Shown here: piece after piece, positions 35,561 through 48,685 of the stretch
Numbering within the stretch: position 1 is the first letter of the stretch
Layout: every line of letters begins with the position of its first letter
Origin: Thermothielavioides terrestris NRRL 8126
Lineage: Eukaryota > Ascomycota > Sordariomycetes > Sordariales > Chaetomiaceae
DNA: 64,000 bases
Assembly: GCF_000226115.1 (NCBI RefSeq)
Contig: NC_016460.1
Coordinates: 3,782,001 to 3,846,000, forward strand
Direction: 5' to 3'
Program-made: the position numbers and the translations under genes
Notes under the pieces: generated by a model
Databases searched by the model: none
The model's input: the letters and a program-made list of their open reading frames with translations, nothing else
Told to the model about the DNA's origin: nothing

Positions 35561-35809
35561 TGTTACACATAGATGGTGCTCGATGACCATCTAGCGGTAA
35601 ACGTGTAAGGGTAAGAAAGATCAATGCCTCTCAGCCTCGTCAGCTAATGAGGTGGCACTCTTGAACACTAGTATATATTACAAAAGTATATTGATGTAGT
35701 CTACTGTTCTATAAAGGGGTTATAGGCGAAGTTCCCTTTTTTAAAGGAACGCTCGTTACCCCTGACTGTGGTACGGTTATAGGTGCCTTTACTACAGTTG
35801 CGTATAATA
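35561..35809 (-). repeat. 3' LTR of element C
   Basis: 249 bp, TGTTACACATAG ... CGTATAATA (original TGTGACA end mutated). Same length as the right LTR. The adjoining internal bases show no clear polypurine tract on the - strand. Confidence 0.92.
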
Positions 35810-35981
35810 AGTGCCTAGGGATAAGAAGAAAAAGATGGCGTCCTCACTATTATTATAGAACTTAATATAGGATAAAGAAGTATATAGAAAGGAAGAAAAC
35901 TAATCTACATTATACCCTATATAGGATTTCTATATCTATTATCCTAGTCTATAGTAAGGTCCTTCGTTGTGATTTGCCTAT

Positions 35982-38230
35982 TCATTTGTTCTACTTGTCT
36001 AGGTCAACGATACTATCGCTAGTATATAGGTCGTCCCTAGCTACCTTCGACGTCTTTGTAGCTACTCTATGTTTAACGGATATAAATATCTTTTTAACTT
36101 TCTTAGAAGGACGCGTTGGCGTCTCCTACGCCTTGTCGTCGATTATTACTTTTCTTTGACGCTTACTACCTATAACCTCGATAGTTTTAGCTCCCAACGT
36201 CGATTAGGTATCGTCGTTACATTGACTCTATAGCGTCTTAGCTAACGTTATTAGTACAACTAATAGCGTAGCTTTGGCTATAGGTGTCTTACTTAGCGTC
36301 TTCTATATAAGCAACTATATAGCTTTAATAGCGTATACTATAGTCGTAGTTGTAGTATAAACGATCTTAGGTACCGCTTTATAGTAGTTAGTAGTCTAAA
36401 TAGATGTTCTAGCTTATTTTGTAATAGCTACCTTTATAGTAGATAAGTCTATTGTAGTAGCTTAGGTCTCGATAGTCGCTAAGCAATGCTTAACGTCCTA
36501 TATACGTTATACTAGTCCTATATAAATGCTATTACGTAGGTTCACTATCGTTTAAGTAGCGAGGTCGATCTTCTCTAGAAGAGCGTTGTTCTTATAATAG
36601 AGATCCGTTATAGTCTTGTTGTATACTAGCTATAAGTCGCTAATCTTTACTATTTAGTAATAGTATATATCATTAAGGTCGCCTTAGAAGGCAAGACTAC
36701 TAAGATCTAGGTTATTAGCTTTGCTATTTGCTTCCAATATACTAATAAACTTTGTTGATTCTACTATAGTTTTTTCGACTTCCTTAATATAGATTTGGTA
36801 TTTCTAAGCGAATTGGAGTAGATCTTTAGTTAGCGTTTATACTGTTTTTATATCCGTTTATAGAGATTTAATAGCGTTATCGTTTATAGTAACTATATAG
36901 CTAGCACTGCTCGCTATATCTATAGCTTAGGCGTTGTTGTAATAGGCTAGTCCAAGCTTTGCTAATATTACGTTTATAGAAGGGTTGCCCTCGCCTTTAA
37001 GCGAGATATAATGTAATATAAGGATTTCTATTATAGTCGATATATAGCTTACTATAACTATACCTATCTTTTAGAACTCTTTAAGAGCTCTTTTGATCGT
37101 ACCCTTAATCCTCTAAATATATAGGTTATATACGAAGCTAGTAGGCTTGTTACCGAAATCCTTCTTTAGGACTATACAGTAGAACCTAGCGAATTACATC
37201 GCTAGCTTAGCTATATATTCGTTATTATAACCAAAATCTATATATATATAAGCAAGTACTTCGTTTATAGTAGCGATATACTTATTTATAGCTTTAGTTA
37301 GGCGCTAAGAGTACCTATACGATATATAGGTTTCCTAAAGCTCTAGGATACAGTGTAGCTCGGTCGCTATATCCTCTTTATCATTAGTGTAATTAGCACT
37401 ATCATCGTCGGAGATGTCTAGGTCATCGTTAGTTGTAGTAGCCTCGTCTTCTAACGCAATATATAGAGCTTATTAGACTTCCTAGCGCTATACGCTAGTG
37501 GAGGAGACGTTGCTAGTTTCTAGATACTTAATCCCTAGTATATATTGTAGAGGCTACTCCCCTTCTATATATTTATAAGTTAAGAGAGTTTCTAAACGCT
37601 CTTATATAGCGTTGCTATCTAGCGCTTTATTATAGTCCTTATAGACTTTCTATTCGTTGTTGGACACTACGATAAGGTCTATAGTGACATTCTACTATTG
37701 CTCCTTATAAGTGGTCTCTAAGCTATTTTAGATTACTTTGACTATATCAGCTTCTTTAGCGGCCATTATTTCGTTGTTATAAATAGTTCTAGTAGCAACG
37801 TCTTTAGTGATAGCCTAATAGGATATAGAAGCTCCTAGGGTATACGAGGGAACACTAGGTGTATTGTCGATTTTCTTTGCTCCTTCTATTTGCTTAGCTA
37901 TAAGTTAAACGTTCTTTCTCTTCTAGGTATTGGTAGTATAGCCTTTAGTAGGCGTCTTTCTTATATAGGGAGGTATCTTATAAACGACGAAAGCTAGTCG
38001 GGTATCTCCCTCTATAATGTTGATACAATTGTACTTAAGTACTTCGCTACTTAATAACGTTAGCGAGCTAAGAGAATCGACTATATAGTCGCCTCTATCG
38101 TTGATATAAGTACTACGAGAATATATAGCGGATTATCTCGATTCGCGAATATAGTATAAACGTATACCGACTGATAGTAGTTTGTATAAATGTATATAGC
38201 TTAGTGATAAGAAGGTCTAACGATCGATTG
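35982..38230 (-). pseudogene. Extra ORF of element C, unknown protein of ~750 codons (RIP-mutated)
   Basis: Downstream of pol and separated from it by about 550 non-coding bases, one - strand frame runs from about 38230 to a TGA at 35984-35982. I found no TGA in between; all interruptions are TAA or TAG where CAA, CAG or TGG would restore the frame. Readable parts include RGDYIVDSLSSLTLL, EGDTRLAFVVYKIPPYIRK, an acidic stretch DDLDISDDDS, a long helical middle part (TINEVLAY, FARFYCIVLKKDFGNKP, IKGTIKRALKEF) and a basic end RPSKKVKK that resembles a nuclear localisation signal. I do not recognise a family. It is not an obvious envelope protein: no strong signal peptide or terminal membrane helix is visible. 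The start codon is uncertain. Confidence 0.65.
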
Positions 38231-38780
38231 TATAGCGAATATAAATGACTATAATAAGGAATTGTTAAGGAAGATAAATATATTAAAGTTAATATATAAA
38301 GAGAAAGGAAATTGTAGTAGCCTATATTAGGCTATTCTAGAAGTAAATAAAAACAATAATGTAGTACCTATAGCTAATGAATAGTGTTGCTATCTAGCGA
38401 TAGCCGAAGAATAGAACATTATACCCTCAAGGCTCGAAGCCCTATATCTTAATAGCAATAGGATAGCTTTCCTTAACTATTTATAGGTCAAGGTCAATAG
38501 CAAATCTATATATAGGAAAATTAGGATAAGCAAAGTACTTAATGAACTAAATGACTATAATTTTATAATTAAAAGCGTTAATAATATCTAAGTAAAGGGT
38601 AAAGAGAGGAAAAACTAGGAGATCTATAAAATAGAGGACAATACTTATATATCTAGTAGCGGTATAGCGGTAATAGATATACTAAAGCGAATATATTCTA
38701 ATAAGGAAAATGTAAGTAAACGAAAGAAAGAGAGGGAAATAGGAAAGAAGGAAAGGGAAAGTTAATAATAATATAGTTGT
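38231..38780. other. Non-coding gap inside element C
   Basis: AT-rich stretch between the end of pol and the extra ORF. On the - strand it begins with a pyrimidine-rich run (complement of 38700-38770), which could be a 3' UTR of pol or a promoter for the extra ORF. No frame stays open here. Confidence 0.5.
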
Positions 38781-41700
38781 CAGTGGTCGCTGCCCTTCCT
38801 CTATAGTAGCTTAACGATAACTTGGTTTTAGGATTAAGGAATCTCCTTTACTTCTTTCTATTCTTTAGTAGCGATACCCTTATTATAGTGTTCCTTCTTC
38901 TAGTCGATAGGGTACGCCTTTTTATACTCTTCGATAAGTTCTTTAGTACCGTCAATAAGCTAGATATATAGGATCTACTAGTTGTCCTTGGCGATAAATC
39001 CTTTCTATTATACTAGATATTCGACTTTAGGTCTTCGGTTCCTCTAGATAATACGTCGTTATACAATTCTCTTAATTTCCTAATGCTCGTCTTCGTCAAC
39101 GATTATAGGGCTAGGGGGCTCTATGTTATAGCTAAAGGGGTCTTTCCCCTAATTTAGTTTCTATAACTAGGAAATTGAAACTATAGGATAGACTTTCTAA
39201 CTAGCTAGGAAGTTAAGTTCGTAGACGTTCTTATCGATTTTATAGACAATCTTAAATGGTCTTGCCCACTATAGCGACTACTTTCGTTTAGGCTTTCCTA
39301 GGAGATAGTATCTATTGTATAGTCGTAGGTAAATAGTGTCTCCTACTTTGAACTTAGTAGGCATATACTTGTCGTTGTAATATATCTTTGCAATAGTGTT
39401 TATATAATCGATCTATTCTACTACTTCCTCTTGATATTGCTGTCTAAGGATATTAATAGCTTTGGCGGAGGTAACAGTACCCTTCTTATAATAAAGTATA
39501 TCTAGGATAGAGCGTAGTTTAAAGCTATATACCAATTCGTTTAGCGATCTTCCAATAGTGACTACAAGTATATTATTGAGGTTATACTACAACGTAGAGA
39601 GAAGTAGAGGCTATAACGTTTCTAGTTTTTCTATAGCTTCTATATAGATAGCGATTTCTATTGTCTAGTTTATCCTTTCTAACTAACTATCCGTCTAGGG
39701 ATAATAGGCTATTGAGAAAAGGAGGTTGACGCCTAGGATATAAAAGATTTCCTTCTATAGGTTAGAGGTGAACTTAGTATCTTAGTCGCTAATGATTTAT
39801 ACTAGGAGTCCCTAATCTATATACGTTAACGCTTTAAGGATTATAACGGCTTATTCCTCTACTAACATTTTATTGTTTTTAGCTACGAGAAGCTTCTTCT
39901 TACTAAACTTATAGGTGATAGTGTATATAGTATTGAGGATTAAGTACTTTTTTATTGACTACAGTGTCCCTTTAGAGGATATAGTAGGCAAACCAACGAT
40001 AAAATCTATAGTAATAGTGTAGAAAGGCTATAGCGATATTCGAATTGGCTAAAGGTCTCTAGGCTTTAGTTCTCTTAAGGTCTAGTTCTCTCTATATATA
40101 GGGTAGTGCTAAACGTATTTATATATTATCTAGCGCTTTCGGTTAAACGCGAATACTAAGAGGTTCGCTATTATATTGTCTATACTAAAGTAGTAAGTAT
40201 TGTTGTATATAATAGTAAGAATGTCCTTAATATAGCTATTAAGGATATAAAGCTTCTTCACTCCTTTATAGTCGATATAGTAGAGGAGACTATCCTTTAG
40301 TTCGTAGAGTCTAAGCTATAGCTTTCGGTGCTACTTTCTTTATAACTCTCCTTCTTGCTCTTTATATTCTCTTTGTTTAGCGATCTTCTTAGCTCGTTCT
40401 TCCGTATTGTAGAGACTCTTAATGATCTTATTGTATTAGTAGTCGTTAAAGTAAGCTATAATTAGCTTAGCTTTAAACTCGTCACTAATAATTAGTTCGA
40501 AAGTGCTAATATCTATAGCGTAGTATTCCTTAGTATTGATCTAGGTAGTGGACCAAATGTCCTCTAGTTCGTTAATAGCGTCTTAGGTTTTGTTAGAGGC
40601 GTCCTCTTCGAAGGTCGATAGGCGTAATAAAGTATCTAGTACAACGTTGAGCTTTCTTAGTATATAGAAAATGTTGAGATCGAACTAGGATAGCCAATTT
40701 ATAGCGTTAACGAGCTTTAGATTAGCCTTTACAAGGTCTATAGTAGTAAGAGATATATATTTTACAATGCCTCTAGTTGCTATATAGTCTATTAGAATGT
40801 TTATAGGGTATTAGTTTGACTATACTATTTTTTAGAGCTTTTTAACTACCTATACGACAATAGCGACTTCTACTTTTGTACTTCTATATTTCCTTTCTAC
40901 GTTAGAAGTTAGGTAGGACAAGAATATAATAGGCTAGATCTTATTGCTTAGGATATCTTAGCTAGGGATATTAGTGCTATCCTATTCGCTATAGAGTTGA
41001 AAGACGATTGCTCTATATCCTTTACCGCTTACGTTAAGCTTAATGAATAGCGGCTTATTAGGATAGTAATAATATAGGAAGTACTACTTATATATAGATA
41101 TTCCTATAGCAATCTAAAGGACTTTAGTTCTATTGGCGTAGGCTCGAATTTAGTATTCGAAGTGAATACTTTCTTAGTGTTCTTCGACTTAGCGATAGGA
41201 AGATCTCCGCTTACTCTCCCTTAGGTAAGGAGCTTGGTTTTATAGTCCTATAGAGGCTACGCTTTCGCTATATACTATAGGATGCCCTTATATAGCTATC
41301 TAGCTATACTAAGGTACTGCTCTAAGGTCTTAAAGGTATTAGAGAACTTAAGTTTCTTAAATATAGCGATCCTATTGTCCGTCTTAGCTACTCCTTCGCC
41401 ATTGACTATATAGCTAAATAGTCTTATTGATAGGTAGGCTACGAAAGATTTTTCTATCAAAATATAAATGTATACCTTGTCGAGGATATCGAGAACCATT
41501 TTAATATACTTAAGGTGCTCCTCTATATTCTTATTGGCGATAATAATATCGTTGATATAGATGTATATAAAGTGCTTATACTTATAGAATAAGCAATCTA
41601 TAAAGCGCTATACGAAAGTTGGTAAGTTTTTAAATCCTATTAGTATAACGTTTAAGCGTTCTAAACCTCTAGGACTAATAACCACTATATAGTCATAGTG

Positions 41701-44700
41701 TTCTTCTACGATTGGAAGTTGGAAGAAGAATCTAGAGGCGTTGAATACTATAAAGATCGTATTGCTTATTATTATATTTATAATATCGTCTTAGTTAGGC
41801 AATAGGTATATATCTAGTACCACTAACGTATTTAGAGGCTAGAGGTCTACTATAGCTTTGCCTTTCGTTTTTCTAGCAACTATATAGTAGACTACGAAGA
41901 TTAGGTAAGCGATAGGGGTTGGCTAGTCTATAAAGTCTATCTTTCTTTATATATATAGTTTGTTATATTCTTCGTCGACGATCGCTTAGTCTTTAGCGCT
42001 TAGTAGGTAAACCTAAATAGGCTTAAGCTAATTCTACTATTCGTCGATAAACGGAATTCTTATCTTCTGATCCTTTGGTATAGGGACAGTGCTATAGTTA
42101 TAGAAGATGTTATACTTGTCTAGTAGTGCCTTTATCTCTTCTATATATCGTTTGTCCCTACTATAGACGTTTACCCCTACTACTGACTTGATATATAGGA
42201 TGTTGTCTAGTTTCTCGATGCTATAGGATAGTATATAGAACTCCTACTTAGTAGATAGCTTATACTTATCCTCTATTAGTATCTTCGTCATTAGTTCCTT
42301 ATTGCTAGGCTCCTATTGTATAGTCGTTGTTATCTATCTATATTTGTCGTCTATAACGTTATCCTAGGTCTATTATATAAGGTTCTATACTATCGTTTAG
42401 ATGTCCTCCTCTAAGCTATATTGAAGAAGGTGTCTAATACACTATCCTTCGACAATGGTGATTAGGCGAGCGGTATTGTTCTTTACGACGGCCTAGTATA
42501 TACTTTTTATATCTACAATAGCGTCTAATATACCCTCAACGTATAAAGCGAAGTAGAACTTACGTTTCTAGCTACCTAGATTGTCGTTATCGATATCTAT
42601 ATATTCGAATATAGTTTTAATTAGATATTCTGTTATAGGTACGACCGTTATAGTGTTTACGGCTTTCACCTTCTAGATTGTTCTTTTCCGTTTTATATAT
42701 ACCCTTACCTTTATATTGTAGATGGATTAGAAGTAATAGGTAGATATATTAAGGTCAATCTTTACTTTGTTATAGAGTATAAATTCAATTCTAATCAATA
42801 GTTTCGTTCCTAAACCTTTAATAACGTTGGCTATTATAGTGAAGTGACTATCTATATTGGTACTATAGACGATTCTTCGAATATAGAAGTTAAACTCGAT
42901 TTACTTTTTGACTTCGGTATAGGCTCTAACGCCTTTAACAAAGTATAGCTTTACGTTAATCCAATGTAGGTTCTTAGCCTACTTGGAGATGAATTCCTTA
43001 TCGACAAGGTTGATATTACTACCTATATCGAAGTAAACCTTAGTGCCTAGCTCGCTTAGGTTTACACTAATGTTGATTATAAAGTATATAGCTTATTTGT
43101 CTAATGCTTTTAATAGCGGTATATATAGCTATACTTTTACAATCTGTTCTTCGATTAGTATAAAGTTTATATCTTTATTATTAAGCTTATCTTCGTTGTT
43201 ACTAAGGTCGTGCTAGCGGTCTATTTAAGGTTATATAGGTTTATACTTATCTTCGTTGCCATTATTGGCTATATATTCGAAAAGCTTACAATATATCGTA
43301 AAGACTCTACTATAGACGGTATATTGCTAAATCTATAAAAGTTGTCGTAGTAGTTTGTTCTAGCTTAGTCTAGGCTAGCGAAAGGTGTAATATAAGTAGT
43401 AAGAACTATCGGCTTCCTTATCTTCTAATTCCTCGTCTTTAGCTTCGATGTTATATTTATCGATAAGAATATACTTAGTCTTCTCTAGCATTTTACAATA
43501 AAGGTTAACGTCTTTGTCGTCTCCTATTACTATAATCTCACTATAGTATAAGAAGGTACTATCTTCGAACTACTTCTTATATATATATATCCAAATCCGT
43601 TAAAGTCGTCGAGGTCGAGGTAGTCTTCTCTAGTTGCTATTGTCGCTTCTTCTCTAGCCATTGAACAGTCTAAGTCCTCCTCTATAATCGTTGAATAGTC
43701 GGTATCCTCTTCTATATCTAGTTGTATTATAGAAGTTTCGGTTATCGAATAGTTGTATTTAGTTACTATCTCTATATTAATTGTTTTCAAATCGCTAAGG
43801 TTTGTCCTTATCTCTTCTCTAAGGATCGTAATGTCCTTTTTTACTTCTTTCTATCTAGAAGGCTCTACTATCCTCCTAGTTGTCTTCTTATCCTTCGTCG
43901 TTGTACTCTATATCTATATTGTTGGTAATAGGACTATAGCCAATAATATAGCCCTTAGCGACGTCTTAGCGAAGCTTGTCTTTGACGATATATACTTTAG
44001 TATTAAGAATACTAAGGAACGTATTTATCTCTATAGTTGTATCTAGTTTAGGGTATAGCTAGCGAAGTTCTAGATAGAGGCAGTTGTATAGATGTATTAG
44101 ACGTTGCTCCTTAGTAGTATCTCTTTAAATATATATATATTTAAAGTATTCTATAGTGAATTTCTAGATTAGCTTGTCTTCGTAGTTGTCCCTTATAGTA
44201 TACTAGTTTTCGTTTAGCTATTTCTCCGCTTTATACCTCTTGATACTAAACTCCTTTTTCAAACGTTCGGTCTATACTTTTATAGATATAGTCAGTGCTA
44301 CCTTTTTTATAGTAGAGAGCTGCTATTTGTACTATTGTAGCATTGATCCTCGAAGTAGAGTCTATATCTCTATATATAGGGTCTTTTCTCTTACTAGATA
44401 ATATCTAATAACCTAATTTACCTACTTAACCCAAAGGTTGACGTCCCTATAGTATAGCTATTGTTTATTATACTATAGGTTCTAGGGTTCTTTAGCTTTA
44501 TTCTCTATATCTAGCTAGAAGAGACTAGTGTCCTAAATCTTTTATTTCGACGTAGGTATAGACGGTTGTAAAGACATAGTGCTTTTATCCTCGGTTTTAG
44601 GCTAATGGTCTTCTATATCTATAGCCCTATTCGCCTTTTCGATTATAACGTTTAGGTTCTCTATTATTTTAGCTATCTAGGTAAGAAAGTCCTATATAGT

Positions 44701-45899
44701 GAAAGCGGCTTAGATGTCTATAGCTCTAGCTACTTGTCTAGAGGGTCTAGCTCCTTGTCTAGAGGGTCTAGCTACTTGTCTATATAGTAGGCTTAGTATC
44801 TTTTAGAATAGTAAAGAGACATTGGAATCGACTAAACTGTTTATATATTCTATTCTAGGGTTCTAAATGACTATACTTAGTCTAGGAAGCCTAGATAGGT
44901 GCTAAGATAGTTGGCTAGGCGTCTATAGTAGCGACTAGGGAACTTAGTTGAAAGTGCTAATTAGCTAAGCTATTAGAGATAATAGGTTTTCCTCTTTAGG
45001 TTGTTGGTTCTAAGGCGATAGATCCTACAATCCTCTTTATAGTCCTTAGTAGTATCTACTAAGATTATAGCTATTAACGATATAGGTTTTATATCTCTAT
45101 TAAAGAATAGTTAATATATTCTAGGTTTCTAGTTGCTCCTAGAAAGTTAAGCTTAGTAGAGTTGTTAGCTAGTTCTTAGTTGGATTATATCTAGTTCTTA
45201 CCGATATTTTTAGTGATATAGCTAGTCTTAGTTATTAATTGTTAGTCCCCTAAGGCTTCAAGGTCTCTAGCGGTCCCTAACTCTCTAGTATTAAAGTCTT
45301 TAGCGTTTCTTAGGTTGAGTCCTTAGTCTCCGAAGTAGCGTCTTCGATCCTAGGGTCTAGGATAAGGTTCTTACTAATAGCTACTTAGACTTTGTGCCTA
45401 ATAGTTGTAAAGTAGGTATAAGGAATATAATTGTCGAATATCTAAGAGGGAAGATACTCTACAATATACAGTGTTTTAATGTACTGTTGAATATAGACGT
45501 CTCCTTCTAGTACCTCTTCGAGTAATGTTATAGCTTCTAGGTATTAGAGTTCTTAGGGATTAATAGCGGTTACCTACTAGACGTTGTAGATAACCTCGAA
45601 GTCCTTAATAAACTTAAGTATCTACTATATATCCTTATAGACATTGGCGTTTATAAAGCTTAAATCTATCTAGCTTCTAATTCTTTGTAAATACTTAGTA
45701 CTAGAATAACGGTAGTTAGGTTGTAAATTAGTTTATTATAGATTGTATACTTTGAAGTTTACTCCTTTATAAAGGAGTATTATCTACCTTAGGTATTACT
45801 CTATATAATTTACTAGGTGTAACTCGTAATGTCTTCTAATCCGAACTTAGCTCCCCTCGATAGGAAGCAAATAGGTTCGAATCGTTAGTAGGCACCACT
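38780..45899 (-). pseudogene. Element C gag-pol (RIP-mutated)
   Basis: On the - strand: gag, then a retropepsin site DIGSNINLVDK (about 43.04 kb). RT follows with AIVDLQPLNTLVV (about 41.85 kb) and active site YINDIIIANKN near 41.54 kb (first Asp mutated to Asn). Next come EKSFVAYLSI and GYIVNGEGV-like (about 41.4 kb), RNase H, integrase with YIDYKGVKKLYILN, the integrase tail LLGKPKRK and PFKIVYKIDKNVYELNF (about 39.3-39.2 kb), and the chromodomain (VEYLV ... IDGTKELIEEYKKAYP, about 39.05-38.9 kb). The order and the final chromodomain place it among chromoviruses. Gag is long; no CCHC knuckle was located with confidence. Confidence 0.85.
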
Positions 45900-46148
45900 T
45901 GTTATATATAGATAGTGCTCGATGACCATCTAGCGGTAAACGTATAAAGGTGAGAAAGATCAATGCCTCTTAGCCTCGTTAGCTAATAAGGCGGTACTCC
46001 TAAATACTAGTATATGTTATAAAAGTATATTGATGTAGTCTACTGTTCTACGAAGGGGTTGTAGGCGAGGTTCCCTTTTTTAAGGGAACGCTCGTTACCC
46101 CTGACCGTGGTATAGTCATAGGTGCCCTTGCCACAGTTGCATGTGATA
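45900..46148 (-). repeat. 5' LTR of element C
   Basis: 249 bp, TGTTATATATAG ... CATGTGATA, followed by TAAGC. On the - strand the next internal bases are AGTGGTGCCTACTAACGATTC, where TGG directly after the LTR fits a primer-binding site for a tRNA ending in CCA. Confidence 0.92.
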
Positions 46149-48436
46149 TAAGCTATTTAGCCTTAGCTAGGGACTAAAGAGTCTCTTTAATTAGGGGGAG
46201 TAGGTACCGGTCCTGCTTAGTAATCTTGTTTAAGGCTCGATAGTCTATATAGAACCTCTATCCTCCTCCTAGCTTCTTTATAAAAAGGATTAGGGTAGCT
46301 ACCAATAAAGAGCTTACTTAGATCTATCCCTTATCTAATAGGTCTATAACCTACTTCCGAATCTTTAAAAGATAGTCCTTTAGTATATTGTACAAAAGTC
46401 CCTATAGGAGCTTAGAAGGCTTTCCGTCTAGGCTTGTCTTAAGATAGATATAATAGTTGGCCTCCCCCTAATAAGGGGGTAGGTCGTTCGCCTTCTCTTT
46501 GTCGAAGAGGTTGGCAAAGTTATATAGCTCCTTTGGCAAGGCGACCTTTAGGTCTAGGTCAGTGTTAAGCTAGGAGATAGCCACTCCTAGTATAGTGGTC
46601 ATCTTATAGATACTAATAACGAGGAACATATCTTATACCCCTTTAGACTTCTTCCTTTATACTCTATAGGCTAAGCCTACGAATATTGCATTTATAATTA
46701 AGGTAGCGTTAGCTTCCTTCCACTATAAAGAGCATTTATATACCTATAGGCCGCTTTACGAATTAACGATAAAGACCCTATTAGCTAGGTCTAGTATAAT
46801 CTTATAGTAGTTTATCTAAAGAAGCTTTAATATAACGTCGTAGGCTAGCCTTAATACGATATAGAATATAGTAGCACTAATCTACCTATTAATATCTATT
46901 ATAACGTAGACAATATATATAATTTTCTTTATAATTTACACCTCTTTAACTATAATACCTAAGGTATAGAGAGTCGATAGGCTTATCTACTTAATCCCTA
47001 ACCTCTAATAAGCTTTCTCGCTAATAGTTCTATAGCTCTAGTACCTATTATCTATTTATATATTTATAAAACTAGAGGAGTTTAGGAAAATAAAGATAAG
47101 AAAGGGGGGCTTATCTATTCTTTCTCTAATCTCTATAAACTTGTTCTATAAGCGGCTAGGTCCTTTTAGCCCCTATATAAGACTTTGTATAAGGGCTACT
47201 CTTTTCCTTTCTCCTCTTTAAAGGGGGAGTCCTCCTTTACCTATTTTTTAGCCTCTAACTTATTAATATCGACCTAAGGAGCTAGTCTCTTAGCTAGGGC
47301 GAAGGGATAGATAGCTACGAAGTAGCCCTAGCGCCTATAATAGATATAAGCTCTAGCCTATTAGCGTACTATATATACCTTGTTGTTTACCTACTTTGCC
47401 TATAGTACGTTTATACCTCGTTTTCCTCTATTCCGCTACTACTTTCCTCTATAACCTCTATTAGCTCCCCTCTAGGCTAGGGCAATATAGGTTATATTGA
47501 TCCTAGTTATCAATATATCTCTATCTACGTCCTTCTCTGTATCTATATTAGGCCTAGGTTGCTTACCCTAGGACCACTAGTGTCGTTCCTCTAGATAGAA
47601 GGCCTCTAGGTCGGTAGTAATCTTATAGTACTTTACAATAGCTATAGCGTAGTCGTTCTATAGGACCCCCTATCCTACTACAATATACTTCAACTTTAAG
47701 GAGAGGTATTATTATAGTCTAATAAGTTGTACCTTGTTACTCTAATTAAGTCCTTTAGCCTTCGATAGCTTCGCCTTAAAGCGAATAATAAAGGAGGAGA
47801 ATAGCTCATTATCTCTTTAATAGAGTATATCTAGCTCTATTAAAGCTATAACCTATTTATAGAGGTCTATATAGACTATTATAAGATACTTAAGAAACGT
47901 TTCTAAGTCGTAGTTGTAGCTAGGTCCTTCCGATTTATAGAAGGCTACGACCTTGGCCTAGACCCTTCGACTAAAGTTCCTTTAAATAAATATCTACTAG
48001 TTGTAGAGACCTCTAATAAAGTCCTAGTCCACTATTAGAACATATATCATTGTAGCCTTCTAGGTAGTAAAGAGCTCCTTTTTACTATTGAAGGGTTGTC
48101 CTATAGAGAGGCGTTTCTACTACGTCTAGAGAGCTGCTAAAGCTATAGCGTTAGTCGTCGGAGCCTAGGCATTGGCTACTATAGGGGTGTTCATAGTCTA
48201 AGCTATAGCAATCTAAGCCGTATAAAGTTCCTTAATAGTTATATTCTAATGTACAATCGTCTCCTATAAGAGTTAGAAGTGTTTATAGACCTAATCTAGG
48301 TCTAGGATCTATAGGATGCCTAAGTTGTTTATAGTAGCGTCTAGTCCACTCGGTACCAACGTTGAAACGCTTAGTATACTACTCTCGTCTACGCCTAGAA
48401 GTAATAGCTACTTTATCTATACAAAGGTAGTTAAAC
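46149..48436 (-). pseudogene. Element B: gag, protease and N-terminal RT
   Basis: Collinear with element A 27220-29505, starting with the right TAAGC duplication. The gag zinc-knuckle relic recurs at about 47.35 kb. The primer-binding region at 48424-48435 retains the self-priming complement with one G-to-A change. Confidence 0.85.
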
Positions 48437-48685
48437 TATAATGTACTAGCCTTATAGCATCTATAGATAAGCGTACAATGTTCTATTCAACTACCTTAAG
48501 GAAGGAAAAAGGAGAAGTATAGGCTACGGTCCTTGTATATAGAGTTTTTCAAGGGCTCGCAAAGTGGGTTCGGACCAACGTTATTCTAAGCGTAAGGCGG
48601 GCCCACTATAGGTCCGTCCTAGGGCTACTACGAATCCTAGGTGTAGCCCTATATACCTAGCCTAGGTATAGCCTAGTCTATAACA
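48437..48685 (-). repeat. 5' LTR of element B
   Basis: 249 bp; first bases TATAATGTAC (TG mutated to TA), last bases CTATAACA, followed by GTGAT (48686-48690). TTCAACTACCTT intact at 48486-48497. Confidence 0.92.

Larger units (their letters stand above)
35561..46148 (-). mobile_element. Element C: complete Ty3/gypsy chromovirus with an extra 3' ORF, 10588 bp
   Basis: LTRs of 249 bp at 35561-35809 and 45900-46148 and a 5-bp TAAGC duplication define the element precisely; it sits in the RT gene of B. Coding runs on the - strand: gag (about 45.8-43.3 kb), protease (about 43.05 kb), RT (about 42.1-41.2 kb), RNase H, integrase (about 40.3-39.2 kb), chromodomain (about 39.05-38.9 kb), a non-coding gap, then an additional ORF (about 38.23-35.98 kb). 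It is unusually long for a fungal Ty3/gypsy element because of that ORF. RIP-mutated throughout, the LTRs less than the interior. Confidence 0.93.
29955..48685 (-). mobile_element. Element B: sister copy of A, interrupted by C and an S LTR
   Basis: Flanked by GTGAT (29950-29954 and 48686-48690) and bounded by LTRs of 249 bp each (29955-30203 and 48437-48685). After removing element C with one TSD copy and the S LTR with one TSD copy, the element is about 7.6 kb, close to A. It has the same gene order on the - strand: gag at about 48.4-47.1 kb, protease and RT at about 47-46.15 kb continuing at 35.56-34.9 kb, RNase H and integrase at about 34.9-33.2 kb, chromodomain at about 33.1-32.9 kb. The antisense ORF follows. 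The LTR length differs from A by an internal deletion of about 23 bp. Heavily RIP-mutated. Confidence 0.93.
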
